Shown here: positions 12,419 to 19,800 of the stretch, piece by piece
Numbering within the stretch: position 1 is the stretch's first letter
Layout of the letters: every line of letters starts with the position of its first letter
Source: Actinoplanes sp. TBRC 11911
GTDB taxonomy: Bacteria > Actinomycetota > Actinomycetes > Mycobacteriales > Micromonosporaceae
Length of the DNA: 64,000 nucleotides
Direction: 5' to 3'
Assembly: GCF_012933445.1 (NCBI RefSeq)
Contig: NZ_JABBNC010000025.1
Location: forward strand, 1 to 64,000
The notes under the pieces: model-generated
Databases searched by the model: none
The model's input: only the letters and a program-made list of their open reading frames with translations
Told to the model about the DNA's origin: nothing
Made by a program: the position numbers and the translations under genes

Positions 12419-12706
12419 GTGAGCAGACTCTGGGTAGTAAGAATCGACATCAGCGCCCGGGTGGAGGAAAAGATCAACAATAAGCACGGGATTACGGCCG
12501 ACGAGGTCCGAGACGCTATCCAATGTGTCGAGGGTCTTGACTATGCGCACTCCTACCATCAGGTCCGCGGATGGCGATTCTTGGTCAAGGCTCATATCCA
12601 GCAGCGCCCTGCGTTGGTTGTCCTGTATGACGCGAATGATCCGGTAGGTGATGTCTACCGTTTAGGTAGCGCCCACTTCACTAATCGCCGCGTGATTCAC
12701 AGGTAG
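12419..12706 (+). CDS. Small BrnT/RelE-like protein, possible toxin
   Basis: A 95-residue protein. The segment KINNKHGITADEVRDAI and a C-terminal VYRLGSAHF resemble the KHgI... and iRxiSAR patterns of BrnT/DUF4258-type toxins, but the match is weak. It starts a three-gene cluster whose second gene is a small acidic protein, which would suit a toxin-antitoxin order as in BrnT-BrnA. The cluster is visibly less GC-rich than its neighbours, hinting at transfer. Alternative: an uncharacterised housekeeping protein. Confidence 0.5.
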   Translation: MSRLWVVRIDISARVEEKINNKHGITADEVRDAIQCVEGLDYAHSYHQVRGWRFLVKAHIQQRPALVVLYDANDPVGDVYRLGSAHFTNRRVIHR

Positions 12707-12716
12707 GGGAGGCATC

Positions 12717-12920
12717 ATGACGACCATGGGACACGACGACTACTACGAAGAGGACGAGGACGTAGACGCGCTCCTCGCCGAGTTCGAGGCGGCGCCGGAG
12801 CGAGGCAAGACCGAGCGACCCGCACGCGGCCAAACCCAATGGCTTACGATCTTCGGTATGGCCGTCGGCAAAGCACCTGAACCGACTCACCCCAACAACC
12901 TGAACTTCTTCGCTGCCTGA
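12717..12920 (+). CDS. Small acidic hypothetical protein
   Basis: A 67-residue protein with a very acidic N-terminus (YYEEDEDVDALLAEFE) and no recognised domain. AGGGGAGG lies a few bases before ATG 12717, a good ribosome-binding site. It follows the toxin-like gene by 10 bp and overlaps the next gene (TGATG), so all three are likely one transcript. It could be the antitoxin partner, but no DNA-binding fold is visible. Confidence 0.6.
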   Translation: MTTMGHDDYYEEDEDVDALLAEFEAAPERGKTERPARGQTQWLTIFGMAVGKAPEPTHPNNLNFFAA

Positions 12921-13357
12921 TGGCGTCGCCGATCGAGGTTCAACTCATTCTTTGTGACGCTGCGCAGGCCGAGGCCGGAACCGGCAAAGTGCACATGCTC
13001 GGGGCCGGATGGTCCCGCACGACTACTCCTTTCACCCATGCCGTGGCCGTCTTGGCGAAAGTGCCGTGGGACAGGGCCAACCAACGATTCGCTCTCACGT
13101 TGACGCTGCGTGAGCAAGACGGGCCGCCGGTGGTCCTCTCGACACCCGACGGACCACGAGAAATCAGGGCGGAAGGCAACATCGAAGTCGGACGTCCTGC
13201 AGGGTTACTGGCAGGATCTCCGCTCGACGCGTCCTTCGCCCTCAACGTTTCGCCCCTTCCGCTGAAGGCGGGGCGGTACTACTGGCAGCTCGAACTGGCC
13301 GAGGAGATCAGAAGCGCCGGTTTTACGGTCGAGGATGCGCCCGGCCAACACCTTTGA
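12920..13357 (+). CDS. DUF6941-like hypothetical protein
   Basis: A 145-residue soluble protein, predicted mostly beta. The opening VQLILCDAAQAEAGTGKVHMLG and the ending LPLKAGRYYWQLEL resemble a family of actinobacterial proteins I know as DUF6941; function unknown. ATG 12920 overlaps the preceding stop. It ends 6 bp before the convergent neighbouring gene. Confidence 0.7.
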   Translation: MASPIEVQLILCDAAQAEAGTGKVHMLGAGWSRTTTPFTHAVAVLAKVPWDRANQRFALTLTLREQDGPPVVLSTPDGPREIRAEGNIEVGRPAGLLAGSPLDASFALNVSPLPLKAGRYYWQLELAEEIRSAGFTVEDAPGQHL

Positions 13358-13363
13358 GCGCCG

Positions 13364-14224
13364 TCACCGACGATCGCCGTTGTCGCCTGGGGTTTCCAGA
13401 AGCCGTCGCATGGAACGGAGCGCGGACCGCAGCTCCTGCAGGTAGTTCTCCGGCTGGAAACTCTGGCGGAGGCCGTCGGGCAAGGTGTACGCGGCCGGGA
13501 GGCCGACGGTTTCGACGGTGGCGTCCAGCTTTCGTACGGCGTCGTAGTGCTGGAACGGTACGTAGATCTCGGACGTCACGATCAGGATTGTCGAGACCGG
13601 CGCCGGGTCGGCGGCGCGCCATGCGTCGTAGGTGTCGGCGGTGTTGGCTCGTCGGACGTCCGCCGTGCTGGATCGCGGGCCGGTGGCCGTCACGATTCGG
13701 GCGTCGACTCCGGCTCGATCGAAGCCTCGGAACAGGGCATCCGCCTCCGTTTCCGCGCCCGGGCCGGCGATCTCCCGCTCGGGCGGGCTCAGCCGGCGCT
13801 CGCTGCCCAGGCCGGCGATGCCGTCGGTGGTGAGGCCCTGTCTGAGGAGCGACGCCGTGTAGTCGGGGCGCAGGAAGCACGCGCGGGCGCCACCGCCGAG
13901 GACCAGGATGCGGTCGTAGAAGTCGCGTTGCGGGGTGTTGTGGCCGCGCAGCCCGAGCGCACCGGTGGCGGCCAGGACCAGGCTCGCGTTCTCGAACACC
14001 TGCTGCTTGATGTCGGCGCGCTCCACGCCGCGACGGAAATCCCAGTGCTCGTACGAGAATTCATCCAGCCAGCCCAGCGCCGTCCTCGCGTCGGTGGTGG
14101 GCAGCTCTCCTCCGAAGTGGACGATCAGGTCGCGGAGTGGCTCGGAGAAGACCCAATCCCGTACGCCGTCCTCCAGATCCGTGGCCGACGGCAGCGCTAC
14201 GTTCCGGTACAAGCTGGCCCACAC
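13364..14224 (-). CDS. Hypothetical protein, possible DUF218/YdcF fold
   Basis: A 286-residue protein without a clear family. ILVLGGGARACFLRP, a central TADVRRANTADTYDAW and ILIVTSEIYVPFQHYDA follow the order of the lVLGgg..R, S.nT.eNa and ivvTs.fh..RA elements of the DUF218 (YdcF/SanA/ElyC) fold, which suggests a soluble relative; no membrane helix is visible. ATG 14224 is the start. Convergent with the DUF6941-like gene; its upstream side faces a rhodanese remnant. Confidence 0.6.
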   Translation of the reverse strand: MWASLYRNVALPSATDLEDGVRDWVFSEPLRDLIVHFGGELPTTDARTALGWLDEFSYEHWDFRRGVERADIKQQVFENASLVLAATGALGLRGHNTPQRDFYDRILVLGGGARACFLRPDYTASLLRQGLTTDGIAGLGSERRLSPPEREIAGPGAETEADALFRGFDRAGVDARIVTATGPRSSTADVRRANTADTYDAWRAADPAPVSTILIVTSEIYVPFQHYDAVRKLDATVETVGLPAAYTLPDGLRQSFQPENYLQELRSALRSMRRLLETPGDNGDRR

Positions 14225-14290
14225 CCCTCTTTCCTTACGACCAGCATCGTGGACCGTCCACCGGCGGCTGATGCCGGGGTTGCCCCAAAT

Positions 14291-14377
14291 TTGCCGGGGT
14301 ACCTGACCGGCGGCGTCGAGGCCTGGCTGGAGGCGGGCCTACCCACGACAACCGACCCCGCGGACATCCGCATCTGA
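14291..14377 (+). pseudogene. Rhodanese C-terminal remnant
   Basis: The last 28 codons before the stop at 14375-14377 read LPGYLTGGVEAWLEAGLP, the usual C-terminal end of a single-domain rhodanese (xLxGGvxaWxxaGlP). The active-site Cys loop and the rest of the domain are not present upstream, where the opposite-strand gene begins at 14224. It is best read as a decayed fragment. Confidence 0.5.
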
Positions 14378-14410
14378 ATGACCGGCGGAGTGGGCGCCTA
14401 GGCTCTTCGC

Positions 14411-15406
14411 ATGGATGAGGCGCCTCGGGACGTTGCTGCTGGGCTCGGGTCGCTCGGCAGCGTCACGCCGGTTCGGCAGCTTGCCGAGAAGCGCATCGCG
14501 GACGGCGACGCGGCCTACGTGGCGGATCTGATCGTCGCTCTACAGGAGAGCTACCGCGATGCGGAGGTGCCACCGTGGCAATATCGCAGCGCCGCGGATC
14601 ACCTGCTCAAGCTGCTCGCCGCGCACGACGTCGCACAGACGCTGCGGGTCGCGGGCGTGGTCGGGCAGGACGCGTACGTAGCTTCGCTGCTCGCGGCCGG
14701 GCACCGCGCGACGGAACTCGCGGCCGCGTTTAATGACGATATTTCCGGCGAACTCCGCGCGTGCCTCGCGCAGGAGCTGGTGCTGCGCGGCCAGCGTGTC
14801 GACTATCGGCCGCCCGCCGAGCATCCGTTGAGCGTGCTGCCCCTGACGCTGACGGGTATCGAACGCGTCGACGGGGACGACATGTTCGGGCCCTGGGACC
14901 TGCCGTCGGCGCGCGCGACCTCCGACCAAGCCCCGGAGGTCGGCGAGACCACCACGGCGGACGAGGCGCAGGCGATCGGCGCCGCCGTCCAGAACTGGGT
15001 CGGCGAATCCAACGGCCGCTTCGAAGCGCGATCGTTCCGGCTGGCGCGGGACTTCGACGAGCCCGTCGACACCCTGCTGGCCATGAATCTCGACTGCCTC
15101 GACGGCCTGATGCCGCGCCGCCGGCTGGGGATCGAGTCCTGCCCGCCGGACAAGGCGTGGCGCCTGCTCTTCACCGCGGCGGCGTCCGGTGGCGCGTACA
15201 ACAAGGGCCTTTATGGGGCTTATGGGCGCTTGGCGGCCTGGCGCTCGATCCACGCGATGGCCGGCGAGGATGCCGAGCGCGGCAGCTGGTACCTCTTCGA
15301 GGGCAGAACCACCTGGTTCAACAAGGTGGCGTGGGACCTGGGCCTAGCCGTGATCACCCCGGACCGCCGCCGCATAGCCGTCCTGGCCGCGACAGACGCC
15401 GGCTGA
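14411..15406 (+). CDS. Hypothetical protein
   Basis: A 331-residue soluble protein I do not recognise with confidence. The C-terminal 120 residues, with MPRRRLGIESCPPDKAW, SGGAYNKGLYGAYGRLAAW and WDLGLAVITPDRR, are the most family-like and resemble actinobacterial DUF proteins that include a WxxxxWDLG motif. The N-terminal half is helical, HEAT-like in pattern (VAQTLRVAGVVGQDAYVASL). The start region has no strong ribosome-binding site. Its stop is followed at once by the repeat at 15408. Confidence 0.65.
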   Translation: MDEAPRDVAAGLGSLGSVTPVRQLAEKRIADGDAAYVADLIVALQESYRDAEVPPWQYRSAADHLLKLLAAHDVAQTLRVAGVVGQDAYVASLLAAGHRATELAAAFNDDISGELRACLAQELVLRGQRVDYRPPAEHPLSVLPLTLTGIERVDGDDMFGPWDLPSARATSDQAPEVGETTTADEAQAIGAAVQNWVGESNGRFEARSFRLARDFDEPVDTLLAMNLDCLDGLMPRRRLGIESCPPDKAWRLLFTAAASGGAYNKGLYGAYGRLAAWRSIHAMAGEDAERGSWYLFEGRTTWFNKVAWDLGLAVITPDRRRIAVLAATDAG

Positions 15407-15407
15407 C

Positions 15408-15503
15408 TCACCGCAGCGACAACGAGAACGTCACCAGCGGCGACAAGGAGAACGCCACCCGCTGCGACAACGAGAGCGTCACCGCGGCGACAGCCGGAAC
15501 GTC
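15408..15503 (-). repeat. 24-bp tandem duplication of the DUF2255 gene 3' end
   Basis: On the minus strand the last codons of the DUF2255 gene (VTFRLSPR then stop) are followed by about three diverged copies of the same 24-bp segment, which would read VTLSLSQR, VAFSLSPL and VTFSLSLR. The copies lie beyond the stop codon and fill the gap between two convergent genes. Confidence 0.7.
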
Positions 15504-15850
15504 ACCGCGGCGAGCTCCTCGCCCACCATCGGCCCCACAACCGTCGGGCCGTATTTGTCATACTTCGCGTGATACGCGTCGTCGATTCGCTCGCGCAACG
15601 CCGGGTCGCCGTCCTCGAACGTCACGTCATGCGTGACCCCACCAGCGCGCACCCTCCCCGCTCCCGCCGCGTGCGCCCTCCGATACCACCCGTTCTCCGG
15701 CCCATACGCGCTCCGAATGTAGAGATCGTCCCCCAGGCGAACCACCCAGATCGTCACGTACGGCCGGAGGCTCCCGTCCGGGCGCACCGACGAAACCTCG
15801 AGTTCGTCCGCGTCGCCGATCTTCGTCAGCTCATCGCCGGTCCAGCTCAT
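15479..15850 (-). CDS. DUF2255 family protein
   Basis: A 123-residue small beta-barrel protein of the DUF2255 type, possibly flavin/F420-reductase-like. Motifs are ELEVSSVRPDGSLRPYVTIW, VRLGDDLYIRSAYG and WYRRAHAAGAGRV. ATG 15850 is preferred over ATG 15856 because GGAG then lies 7 nt upstream. Function unknown. Divergent from the XRE regulator about 100 bp away, so the regulator may control it. Confidence 0.85.
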   Translation of the reverse strand: MSWTGDELTKIGDADELEVSSVRPDGSLRPYVTIWVVRLGDDLYIRSAYGPENGWYRRAHAAGAGRVRAGGVTHDVTFEDGDPALRERIDDAYHAKYDKYGPTVVGPMVGEELAAVTFRLSPR

Positions 15851-15989
15851 CGTCATGCTCCAAGACAACCACGCACCACGGCGGAGGCCAGAGGGTGACT
15901 CGCAGACCCTCCCAGACGTACGCCGGCGGGATCTATCGTCGACGGCATGGACCACCGCGGTGAGGCCCGTGACTTTCTGACGACCCGGC

Positions 15990-16805
15990 GTGCCCGCGCT
16001 CACGCCCGAGCAGGCCGGCCTGACCCTCTACGGTGGGAACCGGCGCGTCAGCGGGCTCCGGCGCGAGGAAGTCGCGATGCTCGCCGGGGTCAGCGTCGAC
16101 TACTACACCCGTCTGGAGCGCGGCAACCTCGGCGGCGTCTCGGAAAGCGTGCTCGAGTCCCTGGCCCGCGCCCTCAAGCTCGACGAAGCCGAACGCGCCC
16201 ACCTCTTCGACCTCGCGCGCGCGGCGACCAACACCTCGGCGGTCCGGCGCCGGACGCCCGCTCAGCGGGTCCGCCCGCCCATCCAGCGGATCGTGGACAG
16301 CATGGTCGGCACGGCGGCGTGGGTGCGCAACGGCCGGATGGACTTCCTCGCCGCCAACACTCTCGGCGCCGCGCTCTTCGCCCCGGTGCTGGACAGCCCG
16401 GCCCGCCCCGCGAACACCGCGCGCTTCGCCTTCCTCGACCCGCGCGCCCGCGAGTTCTACGGCGACTGGGCGCGCACCTCCGAGGACATCGTCGCGATGC
16501 TGCGCGCGGAGGCCGGCCGTAACCCGTACGACAAGCCCCTGACCGACCTGGTCGGCGAGCTCTCCACTCGCAGCGACGAGTTTCGTACCCGCTGGGCCGC
16601 CCACGACGTGCGCTTCCACCGCACCGGAACCAAGCGCATCCACCACCCGGTCGTCGGCACGATGCACCTCGCCTACGAGGCGATGGAGATCACCGCCGAC
16701 GAAGGGCTGACGCTTCTCGCCTACACCGCGGAGCCGGGCACGCCGGACGCCGACGCGCTCGCGTTACTGGCGAGCTGGGCTGCTCCCGAGACCGCCGACC
16801 GTTAG
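15990..16805 (+). CDS. XRE regulator with MmyB-type ligand domain, 5' end frameshifted
   Basis: HTH domain (GGNRRVSGLRREEVAMLAGV, YYTRLERG) followed by the MmyB-like ligand-binding domain (AAWVRNGRMDFLAANTLG to MHLAYEAMEI). Relatives begin M-D-H-R-x-E-x-R-D-F-L with LTPEQAGL directly after; here those N-terminal codons are present from ATG 15947 but in another frame. Removing one base around 15995-15998 joins them (…TRRAR + LTPEQAG…). GTG 15990 could still start a protein lacking about 15 residues (271 aa). Either a real frameshift or a sequencing error. It overlaps the convergent DinB gene by 42 bp. Confidence 0.8.
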   Translation: MPALTPEQAGLTLYGGNRRVSGLRREEVAMLAGVSVDYYTRLERGNLGGVSESVLESLARALKLDEAERAHLFDLARAATNTSAVRRRTPAQRVRPPIQRIVDSMVGTAAWVRNGRMDFLAANTLGAALFAPVLDSPARPANTARFAFLDPRAREFYGDWARTSEDIVAMLRAEAGRNPYDKPLTDLVGELSTRSDEFRTRWAAHDVRFHRTGTKRIHHPVVGTMHLAYEAMEITADEGLTLLAYTAEPGTPDADALALLASWAAPETADR

Positions 16806-17366
16806 CGCGACCTCCTCGAGGCGGTCACGGTAGTCCTGCCACCACTTCTCGTCCTCTTTCGGCACATTGTCTCCCTCCGTACGCCTCCCCACCCCACCGT
16901 CCACCAGCTCCCGTACGAGATCGGCGTGCCCGGCGTGCCGATGCGTCTCCGCGATCATGTGCAGCAGGATCTGGTGCAGCGTGACGTCGGCTTTCTCCGG
17001 CGACCACCACGGCACCCGGCCCGGCGCGTCCAGATCCAGCGCGTCGATCGTCGCGTCCGAATGCGCCCACACGCGCCGGTAGAGCCCGATGATCTGCTCG
17101 CGGGACTCGGTCGCGGTCGCCCACATGTCGGCGTTGGTCTCGGCGTCCTCCGCGAACCAGGGCAGCGGCTCCGGGTACGGTCGGAAGAACGTGTCGCCCA
17201 GGTAGCCCGCCTCGACGCTGGCCACGTGTTTCACGATGCCGAGCAGGTTGGTGCCGGTCGGCACCATCGGACGGCGCACCGAATACTCGTCGAGACCGTC
17301 CATCTTGAACAGCAGAGCGTTCCGGCCCTCTTGCAGGTATTGACGCAGCGCGGCTTTGGCTTCCAT
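16764..17366 (-). CDS. DinB-family protein (DUF664-like)
   Basis: A 200-residue four-helix-bundle protein of the DinB/mycothiol-dependent group. Metal-ligand His residues fit GIVKHVASVEAGYLG and HMIAETHRHAGHADLVRE, the latter being the classical third-helix motif. Such actinobacterial proteins are thought to use mycothiol or to be metal-dependent transferases; the substrate is unknown. ATG 17366 gives MEAKAALRQYL; the longer open frame upstream has no support. It shares 42 bp of its 3' end with the XRE gene. Confidence 0.88.
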   Translation of the reverse strand: MEAKAALRQYLQEGRNALLFKMDGLDEYSVRRPMVPTGTNLLGIVKHVASVEAGYLGDTFFRPYPEPLPWFAEDAETNADMWATATESREQIIGLYRRVWAHSDATIDALDLDAPGRVPWWSPEKADVTLHQILLHMIAETHRHAGHADLVRELVDGGVGRRTEGDNVPKEDEKWWQDYRDRLEEVALTVGGLGSSPARQ

Positions 17367-17643
17367 GCCGGACACGTTAGGGCAGGGGTATGACAAAAAA
17401 TCTTCCCTGGCCCTGCCCTGGTGCGGCTCGGCAGCTGGCGACCTGAGTGCGCTTTCCGTTCCGCGAACGAGCGTTCGTTTTACCAGCGAGCCGACACGCC
17501 TGGTACACGCCATTCCACCCACGCCCCGCATCCCCGTCGCCGAACGCCGCCACATCGTTCACTGGCGACCCCATATACACCGTTTCGCCCGTTTTCGGCA
17601 GCGGCAACGTCCACGCCGGCTGGGTGCGCGCGATCGGATTTCC

Positions 17644-17692
17644 AGACCTTGGAGAGTTCGGGCTCATATATGGGCGTAACTCTCCAAGGTCT
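17644..17692 (-). repeat. Dispersed palindrome, copy 3, inverted
   Basis: AGACCTTGGAGAGTT (17644-17658) pairs perfectly with 17678-17692. The 19-nt loop is the reverse complement of the copy 1 loop with few changes (ATATATGGGCG), so this copy lies in the opposite direction. Confidence 0.9.
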
Positions 17693-17890
17693 CGAAATCA
17701 CCCGGCCAGCGGCCCACTCAAAAGCCACTAATCCGGATAAAACAACTGTCCTATTCGGACGTCCGTCCCGGCATGTAGACATCCGCGACCGCATGCCGAG
17801 AACGCAGCCGGACGCGGACACCATCCGTCAGCTCACCCGCACGACCTCGGAGAGTGCAGGCATAACTTATCGGCATTTATCGGATATCGG

Positions 17891-18013
17891 CGATCGCCCC
17901 GCGCGCTACGTCAACAGCCCGGCGGTCGCCCCGGGCCGAGCTGGAACACCTCAACTCGGACGATCGCCCCGCGCTACGTCAACAGCCCGGCGGTCGCCCG
18001 AACGAGCTGGAAA
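17891..18013 (+). repeat. 69-bp direct repeat, about 1.8 copies
   Basis: CGATCGCCCCGCG...CTACGTCAACAGCCCGGCGG begins at 17891 and again at 17960, ending each time in GAGCTGGAA. Same length class as the minisatellites in the other islands, but a different sequence. Confidence 0.75.
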
Positions 18014-18194
18014 ACCGCCGAACTACCTTTGCCGCGCCACCCGAGCCGAAGCCGCATTACGCGGTTGCCGCCACGCGGTTGACCACAACTACTACGCGAC
18101 CGGAAGCGCGAAGCGCCGACGAGGCAAGCCTCCGACCGACCACGACCCCAGCCGATCAACACCTGCTACGCCGGCGCCTGACTTAGGCCGACGG

Positions 18195-19019
18195 CTATTT
18201 ACCGCGCGCCCACGTATCCAGCTGGAACCGGTGCAACAACTGCGGCGCGACCATCGCCACCACCGCCAGCACCGCGACCACCGTGAACGCCGTACGCAAG
18301 ATGACGGTCTCGGTCTTGCCGCCGACCTTCACCGCGATCCCGTTGGGCACGCCGATCATGCGCCACAACCGCCGCCCGGTCGGTACCGGCCACAGGATCG
18401 GCACCCCGGCCGAGGTGATGATGTCGCCCATCAGATGCACGAAACAGCCGACCCCGACCGCGAGCCCGAGCATCGGATACCCGCGATCACCGGGCAGGTT
18501 GGCCGCGGTGAACCAGGCGATCGCCGCCGAGCAGATCGTCACGATCACCCAGCCGGCTTTCTCGGCCCATTCGTCGAACAGGCCGCGCAACGCCAGGCCG
18601 GCCATGAAGAAGACGATCGCGACCACGGCCCACTTGCCATAGTGCGTGGCCAGCGCCGTGGTGCCCCAGCCGACCCCGGCGGCGAACGGCAGCGTGTGCG
18701 TGAACGTGCGGTGCCCGTTGTTGCGCTTGGGGTCCTTGCTGAGCCGGGTCGCGGTGTAGACGCCCAGCGACACCTTCTCGATCACCTCGGCGGCGAACAG
18801 CGAGATCACCCCGAAGGTGCGGGCCACCGTCGCCCCACCCTGATTTCTCGTGACTTTTCCGGACAAGTCCAGGTCGGGTAAAAGCGCGCCCCCCGCACAG
18901 ACAAGCGTGCCGACCGTGATGGCCAGCGGTGACTGTTCATACCCGGCGAACTGGTTCAAAGCCCAGGTCCCGGCGAGCCAGGCGGCCGCCCCGGACAGGG
19001 CGTGCGACGGACCCATCAT
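18195..19019 (-). CDS. Metal-dependent hydrolase-like membrane protein (YdjM/DUF457 type)
   Basis: A 274-residue integral membrane protein. MGPSHALSGAAAWLAG, LLPDLDLSGKVTR, GHRTFTHTL and CFVHLMGDIIT are the conserved His/Asp motifs of the YdjM family of membrane-bound putative metal-dependent hydrolases; at least five hydrophobic segments are visible. ATG 19019 follows GGGGAGG by 10 nt. Activity is not established for the family. It lies downstream of and on the same strand as the DUF1707 gene, with an 18/20 palindrome between them. Confidence 0.88.
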   Translation of the reverse strand: MMGPSHALSGAAAWLAGTWALNQFAGYEQSPLAITVGTLVCAGGALLPDLDLSGKVTRNQGGATVARTFGVISLFAAEVIEKVSLGVYTATRLSKDPKRNNGHRTFTHTLPFAAGVGWGTTALATHYGKWAVVAIVFFMAGLALRGLFDEWAEKAGWVIVTICSAAIAWFTAANLPGDRGYPMLGLAVGVGCFVHLMGDIITSAGVPILWPVPTGRRLWRMIGVPNGIAVKVGGKTETVILRTAFTVVAVLAVVAMVAPQLLHRFQLDTWARGK

Positions 19020-19089
19020 CGTTGTTGATCCTCCCCGCGCCCCCGCTCTGCCGTGACCGGGGACAAACCCGGTCACTGTGGCAGAGGGA

Positions 19090-19109
19090 CGGTGGTTGAT
19101 CAACAACCG
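19090..19109. promoter_or_regulatory. Imperfect 20-bp palindrome upstream of the YdjM-type gene
   Basis: CGGTGGTTGATCAACAACCG matches its own reverse complement at 18 of 20 positions, centred on TTGATCAA. It lies 71 bp before the start at 19019, where an operator would be expected. The regulator is unknown. Confidence 0.45.
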
Positions 19110-19115
19110 TAGTGT

Positions 19116-19592
19116 CTACAAAGGACGATCGTGGTGCGGCGCGTTCCAGGGCGCCACCCCGTTCGGCGCGCCGTTGTGCGACTGCCATTCCTGCCACCGC
19201 GCGTGCCGGCGCAGGCCGATGAACAGGAAAACCAGCGGAATGATCGGGAAGAAGAAGTGCGCCCCGGACAGGACCCACAGTGCGGTCAGAACCATCGCGA
19301 TACCGATCACCGCGCCCGCGTGCCGGCGCACTCCCCGGCGTGTCGCCTCGCGGGCCGCACGCGCCTCCGGAGTGTCCAGCAGGGCGCGCCGGCCTCCGTC
19401 CGGGAGATCGGCCGTCAGCGGCGGCAGCTCGTCGCGATACTTCGCGGCGTACGCGGCGGTGAGCCGCTCCTCGCCCTCGTCCAGGGTGAGTCGGCCCTCG
19501 GTCATGGCCGCACGCAGGATCGCGGCAATCTCCTCGCGCTCCGTGTCGGAGGTCCGGAGCCGGTTCGGGCCGGACCACGCCTCGTTAGTCAT
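19116..19592 (-). CDS. DUF1707 protein with two C-terminal membrane helices
   Basis: A 158-residue protein. The N-terminal DUF1707 domain is recognisable from RTSDTEREEIAAILRAAM, EGRLTLDEGEERL and AYAAKYRDELPPLTADLP. After a basic linker two hydrophobic segments follow (about residues 95-135, GAVIGIAMVLTALWVL and FFFPIIPLVFLFIGL). GAGGAGGAA six bases before ATG 19592 fixes the start. DUF1707 proteins are common in actinomycetes; function unknown. Its upstream region is shared with the divergent histidine kinase. Confidence 0.9.
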   Translation of the reverse strand: MTNEAWSGPNRLRTSDTEREEIAAILRAAMTEGRLTLDEGEERLTAAYAAKYRDELPPLTADLPDGGRRALLDTPEARAAREATRRGVRRHAGAVIGIAMVLTALWVLSGAHFFFPIIPLVFLFIGLRRHARWQEWQSHNGAPNGVAPWNAPHHDRPL

Positions 19593-19800
19593 CGTTCCTC
19601 CTCGGCTGACGTGCTCCTTCAAGAGTCGTCCCACCGAGCAAGAAACGCGTCGCCCCGGCGGCGCATCTTCTGTGCGTTTTCCCACCCCACAACCCTTCCC
19701 CCGTACGCCCGGAGGAGGACCCCACCCGCACCACGTACGCCCGGGGGAGTAGTCCCGCGCGCCGATGCCCCGGACCACCGCGTTGCCGTACGTTCGCTGC

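Larger units (their letters stand above)
17367..18194. other. Intergenic island 3, about 830 bp without a gene
   Basis: No supported gene. It holds palindrome copy 3 (17644-17692), TATTTC-like sequence at 17870-17890, a 69-bp direct repeat (17891-18013) and then GC-rich sequence without evident signals. Upstream of the palindrome on the minus strand, GGACAGT and GATTTCGAGACC are shared with island 1, so the copies extend about 100 bp beyond the palindrome. Confidence 0.6.

Noticed and set aside
17421..18881. Forward frame of 486 codons
   Set aside because: It runs through palindrome copy 3 and then antisense to the well-supported YdjM-type membrane protein.
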